Source of the DNA: Glandiceps talaboti
Lineage: Eukaryota; Hemichordata; Enteropneusta; Spengelidae
Assembly (NCBI RefSeq): GCF_964340395.1
Contig: NC_135571.1
Span: forward strand, 3,021,611 to 3,085,610
Direction of reading: 5' to 3'
DNA: 64,000 nt
This document shows positions 12,052-22,765 of the stretch, one piece after another; the first letter of the stretch is position 1; each line of letters begins with the position of its first letter. The notes under the pieces are model-generated. The model ran no database searches. It was not told the origin of the DNA and worked only from the letters and a program-made list of their open reading frames with translations. The position numbers and the translations under genes are program-made.

Positions 12052-15000
12052 ATGGCGGTTCAAGCAAACAGAGGTAACGATAATTTATCTGTGCAATTTT
12101 ATTCCGAAGTGTTCTTCTAAATACAAATCTTCTCATTAACCATTACGGAGAGCCGTGTTTCTTTTACAGTGAGTTGTTTGATCGCTTCCCCTGATCTTTA
12201 GAATTAGTCGGTCATGTTTAATTCACTAATAATATTACATACCTATGATTGCCATACAAAGTAATGTTTTCAATTTGTTTGTTGTGTTGATAATCATAAA
12301 ATGCTGAATAGATTTTTTTGTTTAGCTAGAGACGATCTTTCGCCCTACCCTACCCTCCCAACCCCCTTTCAAAGCGATGGACCAACATTGAGTAATGGGG
12401 AGATTAACCAAATCAAAGGAAAACAGTCAGATACTATGATAGGTTGTGGTTTCGTCACTCGGTATATTATTATTAACTATTGTAACAGTGTAAGGGTGTG
12501 TGTTTGTGTGTGTGGGGGGGGGGGGGTATGAATAGAAGTCTTACCCACTAAAAGTGTTTAATGATATGTATCTTCATATCACCAAAATATATCACACTCT
12601 GAACAATAAAGTAATAAAGGGGGGAGTTGCCATGGAGGGGGGAAGTTACATTTGGAGATGCAGCGGTTTCGCTCCATTGCTCTTGGTCCTCCGCTTTCTT
12701 TACAAACCCTGTAACAAAATAAAAAATAAAAACGAACAATGTTGAGTCACACAAAGTAAAATATAAAAATGAAATAAAACAGTGTCATAAATAAAAACAA
12801 AACTACAATTATTGCAGCTAGGAGGGAGTTGCCTTGGGTTTGCCATGAGGGGACGGAAAATTGCCATCATGAAAATTTACCTTTTGAAATTACAGAATGA
12901 AATATCAGAATATTTTTCTTTTAAACATGTACTACATACATGTAGTCTAGAATTCTAAACTGGTAGAGTATTATGTTTTAAAAACTTCATTAAAAATTTA
13001 CTAATACCAGTCTAGTCATGACGGTTACAAAAGGTGTTAAATTGTGGTGCTTCCCTGTGGTGAACGAAGCGCAAAGGGTACATGTCAGTAGTAATCCATC
13101 ACAAACTGACAGGTTTTTGACCTTTATATAAACGTTTCTAGGACTGCACTGATATGCAAATGTCCAACCAGGACTCCACCTCCAGTCTGTTTAAACTAAA
13201 ATCACGTGAAGACACAATGACGTCAGCCTGTTTATATGAACATGGTTGGGGGGACTCGGGAGCACAGATTTTTGTGTTCGAACAACCGTCTGGACTAGAC
13301 TGGTATTAGTAATGAAGTTTTTAAAACATAATACTCTACCAGTTTAGAATTCTAGACTACATGTACATTGTAAGTACTACATGTACATGTAAGTTAAGAT
13401 ATTTATGTGTAACTCATTTTAATGTCACTGAATTTACAATGTACTTCTGTGTCCTCTTACAGGAAAAACTCAAGAAGTTGTATCCTTTTCTAGCATTTCA
13501 ACAAGAAGAATTTTGCTGTTTCCATTTTAGGAAAATACTGTTCTACTGATTTTGCCATGGCATGTTGGTTTGATTGTAGTAATGAACACAGGTTTATATG
13601 TTTAGTAATCTATGTTCACTAGACTACTGCTAATTTTGTAATCTAGCTACAATGTTTAGTAGTCTATGTTCACTAGACTACTGCTAATTTTGTAATCTAG
13701 CTACAATGTTTAGAAGTCTATGTGCTCTGGACTACTGATAATTTGGTAGTCTAGATATGTAATGTTTAGTAGTCTATGTTCACTAGACTACTGCTAATTT
13801 TGTAATCTAGCTACAATGTTTAGAAGTCTATGTGCTCTGGACTACTGATAATTTGGTAGTCTAGATATGTAATGTTTAGTAGTCTATGTGTCCTAGACTA
13901 CTGCTAATTTGATAGTCTAGATACAATGATTAGTAATCTATGTTCACTAGAGACTACTGCTAATTTGGCAGTCTAGATACAATGTTTAGTAGTCTATGTT
14001 CACTAGACTACTGCTAATTTGGTAGTCTAGCTATAATGTTTAGTAGTCTATGTTCACTAGACTACTGCTAATTTGGTAATCTAGATATAATGTTTAGTAG
14101 TCTATGTTCACTAGACTACTGCTAATTTGGTAATCTAGATATAATGTTTAGTAGTCTATGTTCACTAGACTACTGCTAATTTGATAGTCTAGATACAATG
14201 TTTAGTAATCTATGTTCACTAGACTACTGCTAATTTGGTAATCTAGATATAATGTTTAGTAGTCTATGTTCACTAGACTACTGCTAATTTGGTAATCTAG
14301 ATACAATGTTTAGAAGTCTCTGTGCTCTGGACTACTGCTAATTTGGTAGTCTAGATACAATGTTTGGTAGTCTATGTTCACTAGACTACTGCTAATTTGA
14401 TAGTCTAGATACAATGTATAGTAGTCTATGTGTCCTGGACTACTGATAATTTGGTAGTCTAGCTACAATGTTTAGTAGGCCATGTGCTCTGGACTACTGA
14501 TAATTTGGTAGTCTAGATATGTAATGTTTAGTAGTCTATGGGTCTGGACTACTGCTAATTTGGTAGTCTAGATACAATGTTTAGTAGTCTATGTGTCCTG
14601 GACTACTGCTAATTTGGTAGTCTAGATATGTAATGTTTAGTAGTCTATGTGTCCTGGACTACTGCTAATTTGGTAGTCTAGATACAATGTTTAGTAATCT
14701 ATGTGTCCTTGACTACTGCTAATTTGGTAGTCTAGATACAATGTTTAGTAGTCTATGTGACCTGAACTACTGCTAATTTGATAATCTAGATACAATGTTT
14801 AGTACTAGTAGTCTATGTGTCTTGGACTACTGCTAATTTGGTAGTCTAGATATGTAATGTTTAGTAGTCTATGTGTCCTAGACTACTGTTAATTTGGTAG
14901 TCTAGATATAATGTTTAGTAGTCTATGTGTCCTGGACTACTGCTAATTTGGTAGTCTAGATACAATGTTTAGTAGTCTATGTGTCTTGGACTACTGCTAA

Positions 15001-16725
15001 TTTGATAGTCTAGATACAATGTTTAGTAGTCTGTGTACTGGACTACTGCTAATTTGATAGTCTAGATACAATGTTTAGTAGTCTGTGTACTGGACTACTA
15101 CTATTTTGGTAATCTAGATACAATGTTTTAGTAGTCTACATGTATGTGTCCTAGACTACTGCTAATTTGGTAGTCTACATGGAGCTACAATGTCTAGTAC
15201 CGGTTGTCTGTATGCAAAGGACTACTGCTAATTCCGAGCTCTGTAGTCTACATTTATTACATTAAATAATACAATGTTTGTAAGTTTTATCCTTAACTTG
15301 TAACTAGTTGTCATCTCTACCATTACAAATCTTGTTCTACTTGAATGGTTGGTATTACGTAGCATTCTGGATTTGTGAAGCATTGCTATTTATCTACAAA
15401 GGTAAGTGTACTCTCTCTTATTTATAGGTGCACAACTGTTGTAAGTTTCAACATTCTGAACGTCTTTAAAGGCACACAATCAACTTGATGTTTCTCTGAA
15501 ATCGCAAGTAATTGTAGGTGATGTAAAATCATGAAATGACTCTCCAGAACCCATAATTTATGAAAATGTCTCTATTTCCTGGAGTGGCATTCCCCTTTGA
15601 AAAGTTTTATCTTCTCAGTTCTAGGTTACTGTAAATGGGTAATCGCCACCTGTGCTCTCTTTCAGCCTAAAGAATTTTGCAACATCTTGTCAAAAAGATG
15701 CAGTTAAGATATTTGAATAAGTCTTATTTTAATTCATGCATCTTTTCTTTTTAAATAGATATAGTTGTTAATAATGCAATTTCATTTACACCATTTGGTA
15801 GAGTTAGTGTAATGATAGCATTTCTCTATGATTTGAATACTGCAGTTATGTGTTTAGATGTTTTAAAGTGAACTGTAGTCTTGTACTAAGACCTTGTATC
15901 TTCACTTTGGGGGTTGCTGAATAATGCTGGCAGGTAATGAGTATCTCTGTCCTTTGAGGTAGCGCCCTCAGTGGTAACCTTCGGTTGATTTTAGAGTGAA
16001 CAGTCTAGCAGCTAAGCTAACTGAAGTGTCTGATTGAAAGACAATGTGTCAATTGTTCCCTCAGTGTACATGTAATGTCATATCTGTTGATGCTCATGCC
16101 ACAGTTCAGTAGCCATCTGGTCACAAATTAGAAATACAGCTGTACATGTATGTTTGTGTATGGAGGAGGGGGGGGGGGGGGGGTGTCATGTAAGTGTTTA
16201 TTTGTGTGTTTTTGTTTGTTTATTAAGCTGTGTGAATCAAAGTAAAACTTGCATAGATTTCATACATGTACCTTGTACAATACCATTTTGAGGAATTCAA
16301 TTGAAAGAAAATTAAAAGAATAACAAGGAACTCAGTAGATTTTATGTACTTACCATCCTTAGCAAACATTACATGTATGTTAGTGTGTTTGTTGTGTGTG
16401 TATTTGTGTGTATGTTTATGATATTGATTTTTGCAAATTTATGAGTACATATTAGACTGTCGACAGTCGCTCGCGCCTTTTTTTCCCTACGTTTTATCTA
16501 AACTTAAGTCGTTGCGGTGCTCAGATCCGGCGCAATACTACTATAATCGCATACTGATATCGAGGGGCGAGCTCGGGCCTTCAGCCTTCGATATCAGTAT
16601 GCGATTATAGTAGTGTTGCGGCAGAACGGAGCGTGGCAACGACTTATGTTTAGATAAAACGTAGGAACAAAATGCCCGAGCGACTTTTGACAACTTCTAA
16701 GTACACATGTGTGTGTGTCTGTGTC

Positions 16726-16796
<71 letters not shown>

Positions 16797-19700
16797 AGTA
16801 TGTATGTGTGCCTGTGTGGGTTTGCTGAACAACAATTTCAATCAGATCAATTACACATGTCAAACAAACTTATATGTGAACATTTTTATGTTATATATAT
16901 ATATGTCATCTATAAAATAATTCACATACCTACATGTATGTACTTTGTTCTGTATAATGTCTGTTCTTGTATTAAAGTAGTCATATGGATGAGGATTTGG
17001 TATTTAGTTTGAATTTTTAATTTATAAAACAATTTTATAATGGCGTCCTACTGGAAAAAATCAACATATAATAATCACTAATAAAATAATCAGTTTATTT
17101 ACCCCAAATAAATGTAACAGTGGGTAAATGAGGAGTCAGTAAATAGCTTACAGTTAGTCTGGGCCTGTCACCTCACATATTTATATACAGAAATTCACAG
17201 CAAGGTACTCAATATGACTCATAATATATAATGTATTATGTACACACGATTAAAATTACAAATATACTGTTGATCAGTTATACTGCTCCAGTAGATGTTG
17301 CTTGAAGAATTGTTTGAAAAGATATAAAGAACATGTGGAACAACATACACCTAGTCTGTGTTTCTAACTAATGGCATTGCAAAAATCTTTTTAAAAATGT
17401 GTAAAAAGTTTGTTATTGTACTTATAATAACAAACATTTTACATATACATTAATCTTTACTACTTACTGAGTTACAAACAAGGACTCGGCATATACATTT
17501 GTGTGTTGTTTCACATTGATTTTTCAAGTATACAGCCATGATAAAAATTGTTTTCTTGAAATCAACTTATGTCATCACGTATTCCAATTCAACTTAGTTT
17601 TATTACGATATCAATGCCTTACTCTGTACTGTACAGGAGACCTTCACTAGCAAACCAAAAAATATACAAAAGAATATACCACAAAATAAACACATGGAAC
17701 ATAAAATACCAACACTGAACTGAACAAAGACAACTGGATGACATAACTAATGTGACGTCATCCACATATCATTAGTTTCTATAAGAACTCATATGACTAC
17801 ACTTTCTTGAAATAAACTTACATCATTACATATTCCAATCAACTTAGTTTTATCACAGTATCACTGCACTGAACAAAGACAACAGGGTGACATTGTAACA
17901 AATGTGACATCACCCACATATCATTAGTTTCTATAAGAATTTGTATGACTACAGTTTGTATATTAAAAATAATACAAAATAAATACCCAATCTTCATCCA
18001 TATGACCACTTTATAGCAGTAAATTCTCTTTAAATATATATATTTTTTCATTGTAATCTGTGTAACTTGTGTCAGTGTATAAAAAAACTCTGGTAATGCA
18101 TTATATTCCAAGTCTGCTCACTTCAGATTTATGTATTTATGTCATATTTTATAAATGTATGTAACTTTTTTCTTTTTTTTTGCCAACATTTATGAGTTTA
18201 TTCTGGTTTCTGTCATGTATTTCATATGGTGTTTCTTGCATGTGTGTATCGTTTTATTTTCATGTGTGTATTATTTTATTTTCATGTGTTTATCATGTTT
18301 CTTTCATGTGTCTATCATGTGATCACCATCACATTGTCCAGGTGAAACTTTTCCGTATCCGTACTCTAACATTGTCGGTGAAGTATCTCTTTTGTTCCTG
18401 ATTATACCTGTTGAAAAAATGAGATTGACACTGGGTAAGTACCAATGTTAATCATCAGACAGCTCACTGCACTCTTTTCTCTTCTTCCCCGCATCACCTA
18501 ATTTTGCGTCCCTCAGGCAACGTTTTACCCTACCCGTCAGCTAACCTAATCTCAGAATGGATTCTGCTAGTTTTTATGGCTGCATTAGAGGCTGTTAGAC
18601 TATTCATGGGTAAGTTCAGTCCAAAGCTCTAGATGTAAACATCAATGTAAATGTTCGTAATGTCATTATGTTATGTATAAGGTTTTGTTATGTACTGTTT
18701 CAGGAAATCTAATAATCTTTCTGTTCCTTTCATTCACTCTTCATTGAGTCAGGAGAATGCTTAGACATGATGCGGTTTTTTTTAATATTTCCAGGAATTA
18801 CATGTAATTTGTCATCAAATACTACCAATACGAATAAACCACTAACTAAATGTTTGATACTAGAAAATGAGAATTGAACATGTTACAAGATTTGTAATTT
18901 GACACTGATGCTACTCTTTTTTATCAAACCTAATAATACCACCCATTTTCTAAATTGAGGGCATCATCTCCATCAAAAAGAACATCTACCAAACTTAACT
19001 ATTGATTGAAATTTGTGTTAAAATATCGTGAAATTGAACAAATTACGATCATAATCGTAGGTCTATCAACGAATTCATAACAAGTGACCATCATATTAAC
19101 TTTAAGACAAGCACAGCAGTCTTTTAATTAGTATAAGTGAATATTAATGAGCCTCACATTGTGCACTAGATTTTGCAGGAATCAGCCACACATGTACATG
19201 TATGTACATGTACATTATAAGCTTTGTTGAAATTAAACTCAATAACCTAGTACCAGAAAAGAAGACTACAAGTTATAATATAACTGTAACTAGCATTGTA
19301 ACTTGTACATGTTGTGTCAATATAAAACGTGATTCCTTGCACTACAAAATCACATGTCTGAGCAATCTCTCTGACTATTTAAATGCATGACTTCCTGTGT
19401 GTCCGAATAACTTAAATTTAATGTCATAGTTTAAATATAATACACATGTCTCTCATCCACTTGGTAGATATCCCACTATAAACATTGCATGACTAAAATT
19501 ATAACATCTTAGAATAGATTCTACCCAAGAAATGCATCTTTCCATTTTGGTGAATTTTCCAGTAACTATCTTTTCTTCTTTAGTGCTAAAAACAACTTGA
19601 TATAAAAGCATGGTTGTCATCTGATTCACACACACCTCTTGGTGTCCCATCCTACAAAAACCTATGGGTCATCGGGTTCACACACACACACACACCTCGG

Positions 19701-21380
19701 TGTCCCATCCTACAAAAACCTAGCAGTCATCGGGTTCACACATACACACCTTGGTGTCCCATCCGACAAAACCCTACCTGTCATCAGGTTCACACACACA
19801 CACACACACCTTGGTGTCCCATCCTACGAAAACCAAGCGGTCATCAGGTTCACACCTAAACACCTTGGTGTCCCATCCTACAAAAACCTAGCCGTCATTG
19901 GGTTCACACATACACACCTTGGTGTCCCATCCTACAAAAACCTAGCAGTCACCTGATTCACACATACACCTCACAGTCCAATGATACAACAACCTAAACC
20001 ATAACTAACAATCCTCAAACAGAATTTTGTTTCTGAGCAGAAAGTTACAAACTTACATGATTTATGTAAGATTTAGCGCCTAAGTGAACCCCGACTTCAT
20101 TCTAAAAATGCAAATGTAACTATGGTGGTCAGAACATTGGATCAGTATGACCCCCCCCCCCCCCACTACATGCACATGTATACAGTGATTGTAACATAAC
20201 ACATCATTATTGTCAACAAACAAAAGGCACTTCAGCCAGACATTTATATCGACCTATGAACTTTAACGTCTGCATTTCTCAATCTTATTTAAGGTGGCAC
20301 AAGCTGAGATTATAAGCTTTTCACTTATGTGAAAATACTTACAAAAATAAACTTTGATAAAACTATTCTACTATAATGGTTATGCCGATGCATACCTTTT
20401 GTGACATTACAATTTGTATTCTGGCATTGTAAGAACTGTCGATTACATTGTATGGAGTTCCTGTAAATTTTTTAATACATATAATAAATTGGAGCATTTT
20501 ATAAGTTATATCTTGAGACCAGGTTTGAGTTCAGTCAATTGCAAGTGATGGTTAAGTATACATCAGTAAGTAGAATACTGTGAGTACCTTTTAAAATGCA
20601 GATAAAAACATCCCAAAAACATATAAACTCAGCTTGTGCCCCTGTAATTTTTGAATATGTTCATATGATGTACCATATATAAAATTCTAATGTTTTGAAT
20701 TGATAGTAATTTGAGTTTTTACTCACATTTCTTTGCAGGTAAGAAAGGTAATTTGACGGAGAGAGTGGTGTCGCTTCTACTGTCGGTGGTCCTTAGTATT
20801 GCTATGATATTCTGTCACATTTATCTGCTGATTTGGCAAACCTATGTACTTAGAGCTGAGATTATTTTGAACTCCATTCAGCTGACATTCCTTGGTCTTG
20901 AGTTGATCTTCTCCATCATTGCTATTATCACTTTTGCCAGGTAAGGGACGATAACACAGTGTCACACCAGTTCAATAAACAAACTTTGATCAGTTAGGCC
21001 AAAAAACCCCTCTCCCTATATTAACATTCACAAGCGCGACATCAACACGTTTATATATGATACAGTGTGTAAACCATGATGTAAATTGTAGTGGTCACAC
21101 CACTATGATTGATACAATGTAAACATATAAAAAACCCATTTCTGACTTCATGTCACGTAAACTCCAAGCGTTACAAATATTTCCTTACAGTGCACCCTCT
21201 AGTGATCTAATCCCAAAATGCAAGTTAAGCTATATTCTGTAAACTTTGTGCCAAAAATTTCGCCGAAATACATTTAATTTGTAACAATGTCTTGTAAGTT
21301 ATTGAGTAATAACAATTTCTTGTAAGTTATTAATTAAAACAATTTCTTATTATTTTTACAGAGCTGACACCTACAGTTAG
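12052..21380 (+). CDS. TMEM216: TMEM216/TMEM80-family four-pass membrane protein (ciliary transition zone)
   Basis: TMEM216 is a small four-helix protein of the ciliary transition zone (Meckel/Joubert module); TMEM80 is its close relative. Exons: 12052-12073 (start, MAVQANR), 15308-15401 (LSSLPLQILFYLNGWYY..., helix 1), 18342-18434 or 18517-18609 (alternative helix 2), 20739-20940 (GKKGNLTER..., helices 3 and 4 with QTYVLRAEIILN) and 21362-21380 (ADTYS, stop TAG). From exon 2 to the stop with one helix-2 exon there are 135 codons, so the protein is about 142-147 residues, matching the family (about 145). Exons 2-5 join in phase. Exon 1 ends one base out of phase with exon 2, so either a 14-nt micro-exon (13463-13476 fits) or another first exon is used. 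An in-frame upstream ATG lies at 12016. Parts resemble TMEM216 (LNGWY, QTYVLR) and parts TMEM80 (PLQ.LFYL, LEAVRL), so this may be the unsplit ancestor. Confidence 0.85.
12514..12526 (+). repeat. G13 run after a GT-rich stretch
   Basis: A GT-rich tract (12,495-12,513) runs into thirteen G residues, within TMEM216-like intron 1. Confidence 0.9.
12937..13367. mobile_element. Foldback element with 75-80 bp inverted repeats
   Basis: The left arm (TACATGTAGTCTAGAATTCT ... ACTAATACCAGTCTAG) and the right arm (CTAGACTGGTATTAGT ... AGAATTCTAGACTACATGTA) are near-perfect reverse complements. The central 260 bp is richer in GC and includes ATGACGTCAG. Intron 1 of the TMEM216-like gene. Confidence 0.88.
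13598..15252. repeat. 54-bp tandem hairpin satellite in intron 1 of the TMEM216-like gene
   Basis: About 30 copies of a 54-bp unit, with the core TTTAGTAGTCTATG, then (TTCACT or TGTCCT), then AGACTACTGCTAATTTGGTAGTCTAGATACAATG split over the unit. Each unit holds two overlapping inverted repeats: AGTAGTCTA pairs with TAGACTACT, and CTAGACTAC pairs with GTAGTCTAG. Every arm can therefore pair to its left or its right. Two sequence subtypes (TTCACTAG and TGTCCTGG) are grouped along the array: TTCACTAG mainly left, TGTCCTGG mainly right. Confidence 0.95.
15308..15401 (+). CDS. TMEM216: TMEM216-like exon 2 (first membrane helix)
   Basis: The acceptor is AACTAG and the donor is AAAG/GTAAGT. An in-frame TAG is the acceptor itself, so this exon must begin in phase 0 at TTG. 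It encodes LSSLPLQILFYLNGWYYVAF and the rest of helix 1, ending IYK plus one base (phase 1). Confidence 0.9.
15476..15602. repeat. Dispersed repeat family 7, copy A
   Basis: It is an inverted match to 48,143-48,275: ATCAACTTGATGT, CGCAAGTAATTGTAGGTGAT, AAATCATGAAATGACTCTCC and TTTCCTGGAGT...CCCCTTT are shared. Intron 2 of the TMEM216-like gene. Confidence 0.7.
16168..16183 (+). repeat. G16 run
   Basis: An uninterrupted run of sixteen G residues in intron 2 of the TMEM216-like gene. Confidence 0.9.
16459..16693. mobile_element. CpG-rich foldback MITE
   Basis: Arms of about 105 bp: GTCGCTCGCGCC ... ACGTTTTATCTAAACTTAAG, then CTACTATAATCGCATACTGA, pair with the reverse complement ending CGAGCGACTTTTGACAA. 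The spacer is about 20 bp. It is much richer in CpG than the surrounding intron. Confidence 0.88.
16707..16794 (+). repeat. (GT)n microsatellite
   Basis: About 88 bp of GT repeats with a few C interruptions at the left end. The open frames on both strands here are repeat artefacts. Confidence 0.95.
16976..18010. mobile_element. Family 2 element, expanded or composite copy
   Basis: It begins TTAA then AGTAGTCATATGGATGAGG and ends CATCCATATGACCACT then TTTA. Between the ends are a second internal set of family 2 loop sequence (17,333-17,560) and two related blocks of about 110 bp (near 17,560-17,800 and 17,800-17,945) containing ACATATCATTAGTTTCTATA. At 1,035 bp it is three times the 334-bp copy, so insertions or tandem duplication are likely. 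Confidence 0.65.
18237..18320 (+). repeat. Short tandem repeat TTTCATGTGT(G/C)TATCA
   Basis: Four to five irregular copies of TTTCATGTGTNTATC...TTTTA lie just upstream of exon 3a. Being in the upstream intron, they could act on splicing; this is inference. Confidence 0.7.
18342..18434 (+). CDS. TMEM216: TMEM216-like exon 3a (alternative second membrane helix)
   Basis: This 93-nt phase 1-1 exon has acceptor TTGTCCAG and donor GG/GTAAGT. It encodes (G)ETFPYPYSNIVGEVSLLFL and a tail ending RLTLG. It aligns over its whole length to exon 3b with about 12 of 32 identical residues, including the PYP motif, N, E, LL, E, RL and G. It lies 82 bp upstream of exon 3b. Confidence 0.8.
18517..18609 (+). 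CDS. TMEM216: TMEM216-like exon 3b (canonical second membrane helix)
   Basis: This 93-nt phase 1-1 exon has acceptor CCCTCAG and donor GG/GTAAGT. It encodes (G)NVLPYPSANLISEWILLV and a tail ending EAVRLFMG. It is closer than exon 3a to the family pattern LPYPTANLV...RLFFG of TMEM216 and LEAVRLYLG of TMEM80, so it is probably the ancestral copy. Confidence 0.88.
19621..19975 (+). repeat. Minisatellite of about 60 bp, six copies
   Basis: The unit contains TCATCGGGTTCACACA, (CA)n, ACCTTGGTGTCCCATCCTAC, AAAAACCTAGC. Units vary in (CA)n length. The 81- and 105-codon frames across it are repeat artefacts. Intron 3 of the TMEM216-like gene. Confidence 0.92.
20290..20648. mobile_element. Family 3 foldback element, full copy
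   Basis: The ends GGTGGCACAAGCTGAGATTA and CTCAGCTTGTGCCCCTGTAA are inverted repeats. It is opposite in orientation to the copy at 9,148-9,820 and does not carry the family 2 insertion, so it preserves the empty target site. Intron 3 of the TMEM216-like gene, 90 bp from exon 4. Confidence 0.85.
20739..20940 (+). CDS. TMEM216: TMEM216-like exon 4 (helices 3 and 4)
   Basis: The acceptor is TTTGCAG and the donor is CAG/GTAAGG. It encodes GKKGNLTERVVSLLLSVVLS, a third helix, the conserved QTYVLRAEIILN loop, and a fourth helix ending AIITFAR. The last codon is completed by exon 5. Confidence 0.92.
21362..21380 (+). CDS. TMEM216: TMEM216-like exon 5 (last coding exon)
   Basis: This 19-nt coding end follows TTTTTACAG. 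It completes Arg and then reads ADTYS and TAG. The first AATAAA I see downstream is at 21832-21837, inside an inserted foldback element, so the transposon may supply the poly(A) signal; this is inference only. Confidence 0.8.
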
Positions 21381-21721
21381 AGTAACAGACAGGATTGAAC
21401 GACAACTGAATTTTGTATATTGTACAAAAGATATGTATATTTTCTTAGACGATTCAACCAATTTGCATAAATTTTAGTTTTAATACATACTTAACTTTGA
21501 CCACCTGTATATATCTAGTGCATGATCCGAGGAATATTAGTATTTATTTATGTTTGGATATTGATATACATGTTAATTTAATGGTAGAAAAACTATAAAG
21601 GTGAAATGAATGTAAATGAAAGACGTTCTTCATGAGCTCGCATGTGATTATTTTTTTGATAGTTTCCTGGTATTTGTTTGACTTTTAGTTTAAGGGAAAT
21701 GTGTGTAGGATCTTTCTTTAA

Positions 21722-22044
21722 AGAAGCCATATGGAAGACAAACGGGTACTCATTATGAGACAACTCTGCTGTGCTTTCCTGCTTGTAAAAACACTGCGGA
21801 AGAGCATCGACCAAATGTGCTTTTGAAATTCAATAAATTACAAAAAGCTAAAAATTGTGAATAAACTTTGTTATCATACATACTTTAACAAATATATAAA
21901 ATATTTTAAGGTTTTGCAATTTATAGAGTTACAAACAAGGATTTAATATAATAATTATGTTATTTCACTTCTATAAAAACACAGTAGAGGTGTTTTTTCA
22001 TTAAAAATCTAAAATAAATACCCATTTTTTATCCATATTGCCAC
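21722..22044. mobile_element. Foldback MITE, family 2, fourth copy
   Basis: Preceded by TTAA (21,718-21,721) and beginning AGAAGCCATATGGA; it ends ATCCATATTGCCACT followed by TCAA. The internal AATTCAATAAATTACAAAAA and GTTACAAACAAGGA blocks match other copies. It is about 340 bp downstream of the TMEM216-like stop codon. Confidence 0.78.
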
Positions 22045-22059
22045 TTCAAAGCAGCTCAC

Positions 22060-22287
22060 CATGTTCTGGTAGATCATAAATTATAGATAATGTTCGTGTA
22101 GAAGATTTGTGACGTTTTAAGGAAGTATGTACCGAGGAGACCAATTTGTTCGGAAAATCAATGTAGCTTGAATCACTTGAGACTACGATAAGACCGTTTA
22201 TGCCTAATCCTCCTGAAAAAAATTTCATCTTGTTTTTCAGGAAATTGTCAATCTCTTTTCCCATGATATTTGGTGTCATTTTGAATC
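22060..22287 (-). CDS. Possible orphan coding exon, function unknown
   Basis: A 228-nt open segment with an acceptor (CTATTTTTAG) and a donor (CATG/GTGAGC). It is symmetric in phase (1-1) and reads FKMTPNIMGKEIDNFLKNKM, then a hydrophobic GGLGINGLIVVSSD stretch, ending IIYDLPEHG. The composition is protein-like and the codon use is more balanced than in the flanks. No family was recognised. It sits about 13 bp from the end of a foldback transposon copy and no partner exon was found, so it could also be chance or the remnant of a gene. Confidence 0.3.
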
Positions 22288-22680
22288 CTAAAAATAGCTT
22301 TGTTTTAATATTTGATGTACTTTTAAAAAATCTGAAAAGCGAATCCTCATTTTTTCTTGATTTTAACTGAGAATAAGTTTAGTTCTCATTAATAAAACAA
22401 CAGCAAATGTGTTCTGAAGTATTAATTTCGTAAGAACCCGAACGTCAGTTTGCCATGGATAATCTGGGGTCACAAGATGTGTTACAGGGTCATATATAGG
22501 ATCACAGGAGGAATTATTAATCACAAGAGAAGTCACGACGTCAGATAAAAGGTCATGAAAATTGTCATCTGTACAGTACTAATAAAAAAAGGAAATTGAT
22601 TCGAATCTCCAATTTTGTAGATAGTTTTCTTCTTTTCCATCATATGTGCAAACATACATACAACATACATGATTGTACAT

Positions 22681-22765
22681 ATACACACACATACATACAT
22701 ACATACATACATACATACATACATACATACATACATGCATACAGACAGACATACATGCGCACACA
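22681..22765 (+). repeat. (CATA)n and (CA)n microsatellite
   Basis: About 60 bp of ACATACAT repeats followed by mixed CA repeats. Frames reading YVCMYVCM or THTYIHTY are artefacts. Confidence 0.95.

Noticed and set aside
19614-19956. Frames of 81 and 105 codons with GVPSYKNLAVIGFTHTH repeats
   Set aside because: A translated 60-bp minisatellite inside an intron; the frame is kept only by unit length.
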